Shown piece by piece: positions 4,719 through 9,693 of a stretch of DNA of 11,319 bases. The number at the start of each line of letters is the position of its first letter. The first letter of the stretch is position 1. Below the pieces are notes generated by a model. The model worked only from the letters and a program-made list of their open reading frames with translations. It was not told the origin of the DNA and did not search any database. Source of the stretch: Actinomycetes bacterium. Its GTDB lineage: Bacteria > Actinomycetota > Acidimicrobiia > Acidimicrobiales > Acidimicrobiaceae. Position numbers and translations under genes: made by a program. The stretch spans positions 1 through 11,319 of the forward strand of contig JAKBSX010000035.1 in NCBI GenBank assembly GCA_021844725.1, written 5' to 3'.

Positions 4719-5621
4719 CGGGGAGTGGTGTAGCGGTTGCACTCCGGTTTGAGTAGTTTTAAATTTTATTTTCATCCAATACCCTCTGGGTGGCTGCGCG
4801 ATACCTCGGCGTTCACAGTGTTTTGCGATTGCTTTATCAGATACGCCTAATTCTTGAGCAAGTAAAGTTCGGGGTTTTTCCCATACCATTTTGGTCAGAT
4901 CTTGATCTGAAGGCCATATAATTTTTGCTTTTTGTGGCCTTCCAAACTTTTGATCGCAGATGTGGCATCGTTTAGATGACCGCGAAATTTGTACGCCGCA
5001 CTCGCAAAAGTAACTAATTCTAGTCGATTTCTTCCGACTATAAGAGGGAGTCTGAGAATGACAAAGAGGACATAAAAATTGTAAATTGTTCAAAACATTG
5101 TTAGACCAGTCGCCATCAAGGTGATGAATGTGTAGTGTCACCGGCTTACCAAGCCAACTGTCGGTTATAGGACATTTGGGAGTTGAGCATTTATAAGGTT
5201 GTCCGCTTTCAATCATAGCTCTTTTTAATAGAGCGGGACGTTCTCGCCCCTGTATTTTAGATCGTTTAACCAAAATATCGACAGGAGCCCGACGATTTTT
5301 ACTCATTGGAGTATGGTCAAACGACTTAAAGTGCGTGGTATCTAATTCAAATTTATCAATTTTATTGCGTAAATGTGATATGGTACCACCGGCGGGCGAA
5401 GCTCCTAAAAATACAGCAAGCTCCCTTAATGAAGATACATAAGGAAGTGCCTCTTTCAAAGTCTCCTTGGTATATTTTTCTTTATGTAAAGAAAAATAAG
5501 ATTTCAAACCGTATTTTTTAGCCCAGTAAATGACTGTCGATAAGCTACAATTTTCTATCTTGGCTATATCATTAAATGATAATTTATTGTTTATGTGATT
5601 CTCTAGTATAGATTTTTGCAT
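4716..5621 (-). CDS. HNH homing-type endonuclease 1
   Basis: A 301-residue protein on the opposite strand to the tRNAs. The HNH nuclease core is at residues about 144-191: CSTPKC, then LHIHHLDGDWSNN (His164, His166, His167), NLQFLCPLCHSQT (Cys184, Cys187), so a zinc-stabilised HNH fold. A second zinc knuckle follows (CECG..CHIC, 206-222), and WPSDQDLTKMVWEK...LAQELGVSDKAIAKHCERRGI (236-274) is a C-terminal helix-turn-helix typical of phage HNH proteins; residues 16-40 also look like a helix-turn-helix. The frame is open to 5681, but that ATG lies inside tRNA-Pro, so I start at Met 5621; no clear ribosome binding site. The last 10-14 residues (ending PLHHSP) are encoded by the antisense of the tRNA A 5' half, showing that the gene inserted into, and now ends inside, that tRNA. 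It likely cuts DNA at the uninterrupted site to spread itself. Confidence 0.85.
   Translation of the reverse strand: MQKSILENHINNKLSFNDIAKIENCSLSTVIYWAKKYGLKSYFSLHKEKYTKETLKEALPYVSSLRELAVFLGASPAGGTISHLRNKIDKFELDTTHFKSFDHTPMSKNRRAPVDILVKRSKIQGRERPALLKRAMIESGQPYKCSTPKCPITDSWLGKPVTLHIHHLDGDWSNNVLNNLQFLCPLCHSQTPSYSRKKSTRISYFCECGVQISRSSKRCHICDQKFGRPQKAKIIWPSDQDLTKMVWEKPRTLLAQELGVSDKAIAKHCERRGIAQPPRGYWMKIKFKTTQTGVQPLHHSP
4719..4754 (+). tRNA. 5' half of interrupted tRNA A
   Basis: CGGGGAG is a 5' acceptor strand, followed by a D-arm (GTGT..GCAC with GCGG in the loop) and the anticodon-stem strand CCGGT at 4744-4748, then TTGAG. No 3' half follows; the sequence runs into the HNH gene. The missing half is at 5741-5775: ACCGG pairs with CCGGT and CTTCCCG pairs with CGGGGAG over all seven positions (one G-T). 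The break is in the anticodon loop, so the anticodon is uncertain. The short variable loop and C1-G72 pair argue against Ser/Leu/Tyr. Confidence 0.65.
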
Positions 5622-5658
5622 TCTGTATCTGTTATGTGCTTGGCATAGTTCGTTTTTA

Positions 5659-5732
5659 CAGCCCGTAGGAAAATCTGGCAATCCATCTCGTTTGGGGCGA
5701 GAAGACTGAGCGTTCGAATCGCTCCGGGCTGA
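5659..5732 (+). tRNA. tRNA-Pro(TGG)
   Basis: Acceptor CAGCCCG/CGGGCTG, D-arm GGA..TCC with GG in the loop, anticodon stem TCTCG/CGAGA around TTTGGGG (TGG), T-arm GAGCG/CGCTC with loop TTCGAAT, discriminator A. It lies between HNH gene 1 and the 3' half of interrupted tRNA A. Confidence 0.92.
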
Positions 5733-5740
5733 TGTATAAA

Positions 5741-5775
5741 ACCGGCAGTCGCCAGTTCGATCCTGGCCTTCCCGA
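5741..5775 (+). tRNA. 3' half of interrupted tRNA A
   Basis: Starts with anticodon-stem strand ACCGG (5741-5745), preceded by TAAA that would close the loop, then variable loop CAGTC, T-arm GCCAG-TTCGATC-CTGGC and acceptor strand CTTCCCG plus discriminator A. It has no own 5' half: the sequence just upstream is the complete tRNA-Pro, ending eight bases before. It pairs with the half at 4719-4754. Confidence 0.65.
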
Positions 5776-5778
5776 TTA

Positions 5779-5852
5779 GCCCTTAAAGTTCAAGTGGCAG
5801 AACACACCTTTCGTACAGGTTGAGGATGCGAGTTCAAGTCTCGCTAAGGGCT
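5779..5852 (+). tRNA. tRNA-Thr(CGT)
   Basis: Acceptor GCCCTTA/TAAGGGC, D-arm GTTC/GAAC, anticodon loop TTCGTAC (CGT, reads ACG), T-arm GCGAG/CTCGC with loop TTCAAGT, discriminator T. Confidence 0.92.
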
Positions 5853-5855
5853 CTC

Positions 5856-5928
5856 GCCAACATCGTCCAACAGGATAGGACGCATACGTGGTATGTATGT
5901 AATTTCGGCTCGAATCCGAATGTTGGCT
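5856..5928 (+). tRNA. tRNA-Thr(GGT)
   Basis: Acceptor GCCAACA/TGTTGGC, D-arm GTCC/GGAC, perfect anticodon stem CATAC/GTATG around GTGGTAT (GGT), T-arm TTCGG/CCGAA with loop CTCGAAT, discriminator T. Confidence 0.93.
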
Positions 5929-5935
5929 TAGTTTG

Positions 5936-6015
5936 CCCGTATCTCTAAACGGGACCGCTAAATGCTGGGACGTGTCAGCGTCTCAATAAGGCATTTGAAA
6001 CGTACCGGCTGACAC
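5936..6015 (+). repeat. Interlocking inverted repeats (possible pseudoknot)
   Basis: CCCGT/ACGGG (5936-5953) is followed by two inverted repeats in crossed order: AAATGC (5960-5965) with GCATTT (5991-5996), and GTGTCAGC (5972-5979) with GCTGACAC (6008-6015). Crossing helices of 6 and 8 bp would form an H-type pseudoknot in RNA. The rest of 5929-6063 holds no gene. Confidence 0.5.
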
Positions 6016-6026
6016 TGGTATATAAT
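5995..6026 (+). promoter_or_regulatory. Possible promoter before the tRNA-like element
   Basis: TTGAAA (5995-6000) and TATAAT (6021-6026), or TGG-TATATA (6016-6024) with an 18-base spacer. It overlaps the right arm of the crossed repeats and points at the tRNA-like element, half tRNA B and tRNA-Trp. Confidence 0.45.
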
Positions 6027-6063
6027 TTCCTAAATTGTGGGAGGCGGATAGCGATTAAGTTCC

Positions 6064-6134
6064 GGTAAGGGGGGCGCATGCGCCACATACGACGCGAAAG
6101 GTCGTGTGGCTGGGTTTGATTCCCGCCCTTACCC
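6064..6134 (+). ncRNA. tRNA-like element with abnormal arms
   Basis: GGTAAGG (6064-6070) pairs with CCTTACC (6127-6133) like an acceptor stem. Inside are a small D-type hairpin GGCG-CATG-CGCC with a loop of only four bases, an 8-bp stem CATACGAC/GTCGTGTG with loop GCGAAAG (GAA in anticodon position but C rather than T before it), and a T-arm core GGG-TTTGATT-CCC. The variable region is about one base. It could be a decayed tRNA-Phe-like gene or a tRNA mimic; a true tRNA-Phe(GAA) is at 10960. Confidence 0.5.
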
Positions 6135-6140
6135 TTTTAT

Positions 6141-6176
6141 GCGGGTTAGGTCATGGTGACCACACAGGCTCTTTTA
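6141..6176 (+). tRNA. 5' half of interrupted tRNA B (anticodon possibly CTT)
   Basis: Acceptor strand GCGGGTT, a short D-arm GGTC-ATGGT-GACC and anticodon-stem strand ACAGG (6164-6168), then CTCTTTT. The other half is at 7086-7119: CCTGT pairs with ACAGG and AACCCGT pairs with GCGGGTT (one G-T). Between them lie tRNA-Trp and HNH gene 2. CTCTT after the stem would place CTT (lysine) in the anticodon if the break follows it; this is a guess. Confidence 0.6.
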
Positions 6177-6180
6177 TCAC

Positions 6181-6251
6181 ACCCCATTAGTTCAATGGCA
6201 GAACGTCGGCTTCCAAACCCGAAGACCAGGGATCGTTACCTTGATGGGGTG
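6181..6251 (+). tRNA. tRNA-Trp(CCA) with aberrant T-loop
   Basis: Acceptor ACCCCAT/ATGGGGT, D-arm GTTC/GAAC, anticodon loop TTCCAAA (CCA), discriminator G as in bacterial tRNA-Trp. The T-arm CAGGG/CCTTG has loop ATCGTTA, not TTCGAAT: A54 and U58 are swapped, as in tRNA-Ala at 3013. Confidence 0.88.
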
Positions 6252-6269
6252 CTCATATTTTAGGTTCAA

Positions 6270-6290
6270 ATCACTTATATAATAAGTGAT
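6270..6290 (+). promoter_or_regulatory. Perfect palindrome containing a -10 box at the HNH 2 start
   Basis: ATCACTTAT (6270-6278) and ATAAGTGAT (6282-6290) form a perfect 9-bp inverted repeat with a 3-base centre. TATAAT (6278-6283) sits in the middle and the ATG (6289) at its right edge, so the transcript would be nearly leaderless. The layout suits an autorepressor site. Confidence 0.5.
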
Positions 6291-7092
6291 GCAGCCATCA
6301 TATAGCAAAGAACAATTAGAAAAAGCAGTTCAGACTTCTCAATGTAAGCGGCAAGTCCTAATTAAATTAGGACTATCACCCAATGGGTCAAGAGGTTATC
6401 AAACGCTAAATAAAGCGCTTGCTCAATATAATGTTGATATTTCGCATTTTGATTCCTACGCGGCTTCGCGTGCAGCTATTATTACCAAAAATAATAAATC
6501 TATCGAAGACTATTTGGTCATTAGCGACCACAGTAACATAAAAAGTTCCAGCTTAAAAAGACTTCTTTACAGAGCAGGACTAAAAAAGATGGAATGTGAA
6601 ATATGTGGGTTAGGAACAACTTGGAATGGCAAACCCATTGTGCATCATTTAGACCATATTAATGGCAACAATCTAGATAATCGATTGAAAAATTTAAGAA
6701 TTGTTTGTCCCAACTGTCATTCTCAAACCAACACATATGCTGGGCGCAATTGTAGCCGCACTATAAAGAAATGCGTTAATTGTAAGCAAAATATTCCTAC
6801 ATCAAGAAATCCAAGCAAATATTGTTCTGTTAGTTGTAGGCGCACGTTTCATGCGCGACAGTCAATTTCTAGTCTCACTGACGCCAATACCAATAGCGTT
6901 CGTGCTCATAAGGTAGATTGGCCCTCTTATGAGGATTTGAAGAACGATATTCAATCAATAGGGTACACAAAAACTGGTAAAAAATATGGGGTATCAGACA
7001 ATGCTATTCGCAAATGGGTCAAAACGTATCAAATTGGAATGGGAATAAAAGAAGAAGTCAAATTTTTATATGGCAAAATAACAACCCTGTAG
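6289..7092 (+). CDS. HNH homing-type endonuclease 2
   Basis: A 267-residue protein. Core HNH domain at residues about 103-147: CEICG (Cys103, Cys106), IVHHLDHINGNNLDN (His119, His120, His123), NLRIVCPNCHSQT (Cys140, Cys143). A second zinc knuckle, CVNCK...CSVSC (162-183), and a C-terminal helix-turn-helix after WPSYEDLKNDI (GKKYGVSDNAIRKWVKTYQI, 230-249) complete the layout, which parallels HNH 1 although sequences differ. ATG 6289 is preferred to the GTG just before it; there is no ribosome binding site, and a -10 box inside a palindrome lies six bases upstream. The stop codon (7090-7092) falls inside the anticodon stem of tRNA B's 3' half, so again the gene ends within a tRNA it interrupts. 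Presumed role: double-strand or nicking cleavage at the empty tRNA site, promoting its own spread. Confidence 0.85.
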   Translation: MQPSYSKEQLEKAVQTSQCKRQVLIKLGLSPNGSRGYQTLNKALAQYNVDISHFDSYAASRAAIITKNNKSIEDYLVISDHSNIKSSSLKRLLYRAGLKKMECEICGLGTTWNGKPIVHHLDHINGNNLDNRLKNLRIVCPNCHSQTNTYAGRNCSRTIKKCVNCKQNIPTSRNPSKYCSVSCRRTFHARQSISSLTDANTNSVRAHKVDWPSYEDLKNDIQSIGYTKTGKKYGVSDNAIRKWVKTYQIGMGIKEEVKFLYGKITTL

Positions 7093-7119
7093 GCGAGCGT
7101 TCGATTCGTTCAACCCGTG
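7086..7119 (+). tRNA. 3' half of interrupted tRNA B
   Basis: Anticodon-stem strand CCTGT, variable AGGC, T-arm GAGCG-TTCGATT-CGTTC, acceptor strand AACCCGT, discriminator G. It overlaps the last codons of HNH gene 2 by seven bases. The partner half is at 6141-6176. Confidence 0.6.
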
Positions 7120-7224
7120 CTTTAGTCGAAAATACTAGTTGAGTAAACTAAACAGTTTGGTAAGCTGATAGGTCACGAATTACTGGCGGATGAGACGCCT
7201 TAGCGGCTTAAAGCCGTCTCACAC
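7120..7224 (+). other. Intergenic spacer with small hairpins
   Basis: No gene is seen. It contains TAGTT-GAGTA-AACTA (near 7137) and TGAGAC/GTCTCA (near 7190-7221) enclosing GGCT-TAA-AGCC. These may guide processing of the tRNA transcript. Confidence 0.4.
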
Positions 7225-7297
7225 GGACTATTGGAGCAGCGGAGTGCTCGTCTGCCTGTCACGCAGAAGGTCACGGGTTCAAATCCCGTATAGTCCG
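7225..7297 (+). tRNA. tRNA-Asp(GTC)
   Basis: Acceptor GGACTAT/ATAGTCC, D-arm GAGC/GCTC, anticodon stem TCTGC/GCAGA around CTGTCAC (GTC), T-arm ACGGG/CCCGT with loop TTCAAAT, discriminator G as required for Asp. Confidence 0.94.
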
Positions 7298-7301
7298 CTT
7301 C

Positions 7302-7374
7302 AGTCGGGTCGTCTAGCGGCTAAGGCTCCGGTTTTACAAACCGGGAATCGCGGGTTCGAGTCCCGCCCCGACTA
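7302..7374 (+). tRNA. tRNA-Val(TAC)
   Basis: Acceptor AGTCGGG/CCCGACT, D-arm GTCT..AGGC, anticodon stem CCGGT/ACCGG around TTTACAA (TAC), T-arm GCGGG/CCCGC with loop TTCGAGT, discriminator A. The anticodon stem is the same as in interrupted tRNA A. Confidence 0.94.
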
Positions 7375-7404
7375 TGTTTTGTTTTTATCTAATCCATAAT
7401 TTAT

Positions 7405-7845
7405 ATGGAAGAACATAAACGCCCCATAAACCATTTGCATCATGTGGCTAGCGCGATTCATCCGTCTCCAAAGGTCATTAAGAATGCGATGAGTGAAGTG
7501 AACGGCTTCAACGCCAAGTTTGCGGTTCTAATTACTCGGCTGGTGGGCTCTATGTGGTGCGCTTATCTTTTTGCCATTATTGCTTTTCTTGGGCTGCATC
7601 AAGCCTTGTCAAAAGGCGGGGAGGGCATCATTGCGTGGATAGCACAAACCTTCTTGCAACTTGTCTTGCTTAGCGTTATTATGGTAGGACAGAGTGTGCA
7701 AGCGGCGTCCACCGATGCTCGCGCTAATCAAGAGTTTGAAGATGTTCAAGAAATTCTTGATAAATTAGATGTAAAAACCGAAGGCGGCATACGAGAGTTG
7801 TCGCTTCAAATTGAAGAACTAAAATCACTTATTAAACCCTCTTAG
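7405..7845 (+). CDS. Two-helix membrane protein, unknown function
   Basis: A 146-residue protein with a polar N-terminus rich in His (residues 1-35), a first membrane segment at about 42-66 (VLITRLVGSMWCAYLFAIIAF), a second at about 77-99 (IIAWIAQTFLQLVLLSVIMVG), then a charged, probably coiled-coil C-terminal tail (residues 105-143). The tail and N-terminus are probably both cytoplasmic. The pattern resembles small DUF1003-type or similar membrane proteins of bacteria and phages, but I do not recognise the family with certainty. No ribosome binding site is seen before ATG 7405; CATAAT lies four bases upstream. The final codons AAA CCC TCT TAG lie in the acceptor stem of tRNA-Val(GAC): gene and tRNA overlap by ten bases. 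Confidence 0.8.
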   Translation: MEEHKRPINHLHHVASAIHPSPKVIKNAMSEVNGFNAKFAVLITRLVGSMWCAYLFAIIAFLGLHQALSKGGEGIIAWIAQTFLQLVLLSVIMVGQSVQAASTDARANQEFEDVQEILDKLDVKTEGGIRELSLQIEELKSLIKPS

Positions 7846-7907
7846 CTCAATGGGAGAGCGCTTTCGTGACATGGAAGAGGCAGTGGGCTCGATTCCCACA
7901 GAGGGTA
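7836..7907 (+). tRNA. tRNA-Val(GAC)
   Basis: Acceptor ACCCTCT/AGAGGGT, D-arm GCTC/GAGC, anticodon stem CTTTC/GGAAG around GTGACAT (GAC), T-arm GTGGG/CCCAC with loop CTCGATT, discriminator A. Its first ten bases are also the end of the membrane-protein gene. Confidence 0.93.
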
Positions 7908-7910
7908 CTG

Positions 7911-8008
7911 GCCGGATAGGGTTGATGGCGTTCCGAAGTTTGTTACGCCATGAGTGCAGCGGATCATCGCTGGGACCGTTATTGTTACATGCAGTACCCC
8001 TATCCGGC
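7911..8008 (+). ncRNA. 98-nt closed structured element, unknown
   Basis: GCCGGATAGGG (7911-7921) pairs perfectly with CCCTATCCGGC (7998-8008) over 11 bp. Inside are ATGGCGT/ACGCCAT (7 bp, 13-base loop, 7925-7951) and CAGCG/CGCTG (loop GATCAT, 7957-7972), leaving about 25 unpaired bases before the closing strand. It has tRNA-like size and closure but no T-arm and no anticodon loop preceded by T. It lies between tRNA-Val and the tmRNA, seven bases before the latter. Confidence 0.6.
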
Positions 8009-8015
8009 TTACATA

Positions 8016-8345
8016 GGGCCATACACAGATTCGATTTCGTGTAAACGAATTGGTAATGCATCGGTGTGAGACACCATAATCTCAAAAAACAAATAACTGG
8101 CGAAACTTATCGTCCAATGGACATTCCGGCTGACGCCTTCACGGCGAAGGCTCCGCGTAGCTCTTACAGAGCAGCAGATGTCCTTCTTGCTATCGCCTAA
8201 CTTTTGGCGTAGCGGGGTCGCGTGTGCCTAGCAACAGAAACACGCTATAGTTGGTAGCAGTAAACTAAATTGTCGTGCAATCAAAGATGCTATAAATTAT
8301 TGATGACGCATACGGAAGACCTGGGAGCGAAACCCAGATGGTCCA
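8016..8345 (+). ncRNA. ssrA: tmRNA (transfer-messenger RNA)
   Basis: 330 nt with the parts of a tmRNA in order. The 5' end GGGCCAT pairs with ATGGTCC (8338-8344), including the alanine-specific G3-U70, discriminator A. GATTCGAT follows where known tmRNAs have GGATTCGAC. GCATC (8058-8062) pairs with GATGC (8286-8290), and TTCGT with ACGGA, forming helix 2. GGTG-T-GAGA-CACC-ATAA-TCTC (8063-8083) is a textbook pseudoknot 1. A single-stranded A-rich stretch with CAAATAACT leads to the resume codon GGC at 8099, placed as in the Mycobacterium tmRNA (CAAATAAGC then GCC). The tag frame runs 33 codons to TAA at 8198, which lies in the loop of hairpin CGCC/GGCG (8194-8209), as in E. coli. GCGTGT/ACACGC and others form the downstream domain. 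The T-loop AGCGAAA is non-standard. It rescues stalled ribosomes and tags proteins for degradation. Confidence 0.9.
8099..8200 (+). CDS. tmRNA proteolysis tag, 33 codons
   Basis: This tag reading frame inside the tmRNA begins GETYRPMDIPADAF and ends SSYRAADVLLAIA followed by TAA. Bacterial tags are about 8-35 residues, usually near 10, ending like ALAA; the hydrophobic LLAIA end fits ClpXP recognition. The frame spans helices GGACAT/ATGTCC, GCCTTC/GAAGGC and GCTCT/AGAGC that the ribosome must unwind. The other two frames give either an 11-residue polar tag or a run into the pseudoknot domain, and neither places its stop in the hairpin loop. I recall a similarly long tag in mycobacteriophage Bxz1. 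Confidence 0.7.
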   Translation, partial: GETYRPMDIPADAFTAKAPRSSYRAADVLLAIA

Positions 8346-8366
8346 CTAGAAACAGAAAAGAGCTAA

Positions 8367-9059
8367 ATGAAAATCGTCGCTATGTCAGATATGCACGGAC
8401 AGATTCCGCGTAACGTGCCCGATGGAGACATTCTGGTTATCGCCGGAGATATTTGTCCTTTATATATTGACCGCGATATTCAAACATCTGCGGATTGGAT
8501 TGACGACGTTTTTGTTCCGTGGGTGCGCAGTATGCCGCACAAATACCGCCTGTTTATTGCAGGCAACCACGATTTTGCCATTCAAGATAGGCTGAAATAC
8601 TTTCAAGACTACATTGATCCGGAAGATATCAAATTTCTGCATGACAGTGGCGTCAATATCGAAGGATGCAAGATTTATGGTCTTCCATGGGTGCCAAAGC
8701 TGAAAAATTGGGCGTTTCACGCGGATAATGTGACATTGGGACAACGGTATAGAAGTATTCCGGATGACACAGATGTGATCGTTAGTCATGGTCCCCCCTA
8801 CCATATTGGGATGGCCGATGCGGTGCCGTTCTATAATTCATATGCTAAGCAACAAAGTATAGATTGGGCCGGAACACCGTATGCTAATCAGGCTATTGAT
8901 CGTATAGGTCCAAAACACTTTATTTGCGGTCACATTCATGAAGGTGCAGGCCACTATCGCCATAACGGACCAAAAGGTTTATCTAATATATGGAATGTGT
9001 CTGTTTTAGACGAGTATTACGAGTACTGTCGAGATCCAACTGTTATAGAAATAGATTAG
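8367..9059 (+). CDS. Calcineurin-like metallophosphoesterase
   Basis: A 230-residue protein with all blocks of the calcineurin-like fold: DMHG (Asp8, His10), AGDIC (Asp28), GNHD (Asn67, His68), SHGPP (His141) and GHIHEG (His189, His191). These ligate two metal ions and hydrolyse phosphomono- or diesters. SHGPP with GHIHE is typical of the MPPED/UPF0046-like branch, which includes cyclic-nucleotide phosphodiesterases; the substrate here cannot be told. In phages such enzymes may degrade signalling nucleotides or process nucleic-acid ends. The start ATG 8367 lies 21 bases after the tmRNA, behind a weak AAAAGAG. The stop codon TAG overlaps the first base of tRNA-Ser(GCT), so RNA processing must trim this mRNA. 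Confidence 0.88.
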   Translation: MKIVAMSDMHGQIPRNVPDGDILVIAGDICPLYIDRDIQTSADWIDDVFVPWVRSMPHKYRLFIAGNHDFAIQDRLKYFQDYIDPEDIKFLHDSGVNIEGCKIYGLPWVPKLKNWAFHADNVTLGQRYRSIPDDTDVIVSHGPPYHIGMADAVPFYNSYAKQQSIDWAGTPYANQAIDRIGPKHFICGHIHEGAGHYRHNGPKGLSNIWNVSVLDEYYEYCRDPTVIEID

Positions 9060-9150
9060 GATAGGCTAGCCGATAGTTGGCGACGGCACCTCCCCGCTAA
9101 GGAGGCGATCCCTTATAAAGGACTTAAGAGTTCGACCCTCTTCCTATCCG
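9059..9150 (+). tRNA. tRNA-Ser(GCT)
   Basis: Acceptor GGATAGG/CCTATCC, anticodon stem CCTCC/GGAGG around CCGCTAA (GCT), long variable arm built on GATCCCTT/AAGGAC, T-arm AAGAG/CTCTT with loop TTCGACC, discriminator G. Position 33, normally T in all tRNAs, is C. Confidence 0.9.
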
Positions 9151-9165
9151 TAATAGACAGAAGAT

Positions 9166-9609
9166 ATGAGCTATCCAGGTTTACCCACAAGTCTTTCGGG
9201 TGCTTACGTTATTACGTCAGAAGTTGACGAAGAATGTCAGTGCAATATAGTTACGCGCCTGGGTAAACCTTTCGGAGTGTGGTTTGACGACACTACGCCT
9301 AATTTGGATACGTGGATCGAAAAAGCTAGGGCCAAGTATGTGCCACTCAATCAGAAGATTCTGGTGGCTGTCCCACCCGGATGGAGGGACCATCATTATC
9401 CGGCCCCGATCATATCTGTGTACGAAGCATATATCTATGGCATGGGATGTAATCCCAATGAGTTTTTGCCGTTACCCAAGTTTGAAGCGTATTGCGTTCA
9501 ATACAAGTGGCCGGGGACAGAAAACCGTCACGCCCCCACTCCTGAGCAATACGAAAGATTGCTTAAGCTAGTGCAAGCAAATCATCCTAGATTTATCTTC
9601 TTGTTTTAA
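9166..9609 (+). CDS. Hypothetical protein, 147 residues
   Basis: A soluble protein of unknown family, MSYPGLPTSLSG..., starting 15 bases after tRNA-Ser(GCT), with only a weak purine stretch (AGAAGA) before the ATG. Visible traits are many aromatic residues, an acidic N-terminal third (SEVDEECQCN), a central PPGWRDHHYP segment and a C-terminal EQYERLLKLVQANHPRFIFLF. There is no signal peptide, membrane segment or catalytic motif that I recognise. It ends six bases before tRNA-Asn. Codon usage and an uninterrupted frame support it as a real gene. Confidence 0.7.
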   Translation: MSYPGLPTSLSGAYVITSEVDEECQCNIVTRLGKPFGVWFDDTTPNLDTWIEKARAKYVPLNQKILVAVPPGWRDHHYPAPIISVYEAYIYGMGCNPNEFLPLPKFEAYCVQYKWPGTENRHAPTPEQYERLLKLVQANHPRFIFLF

Positions 9610-9614
9610 TCTAA

Positions 9615-9685
9615 TCCCTTGTGATGTAATGGCAACATGATGCCCTGTTAAGGCATACTTTCTGGTTCAAGTCCAGACGAGGGAG
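9615..9685 (+). tRNA. tRNA-Asn(GTT)
   Basis: Acceptor TCCCTTG/CGAGGGA, D-arm ATGT/ACAT, anticodon stem ATGCC/GGCAT around CTGTTAA (GTT), T-arm TCTGG/CCAGA with loop TTCAAGT, discriminator G. Confidence 0.93.
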
Positions 9686-9693
9686 CTTTCAAA

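Noticed and set aside
4757..5740. Self-splicing intron between the halves of tRNA A
   Set aside because: The gap is almost entirely the HNH gene and tRNA-Pro, leaving no room for an intron core.
8285..8296. TGCTATAAA as another extended -10 promoter
   Set aside because: It lies inside the tmRNA, where GATGC pairs with GCATC of helix 2.
8099..8345. Third interrupted tRNA, from tRNA-like 5' and 3' pieces
   Set aside because: The pieces are explained by the tmRNA: its acceptor, G3-U70 pair, pseudoknot 1 and helix 2 all fit.
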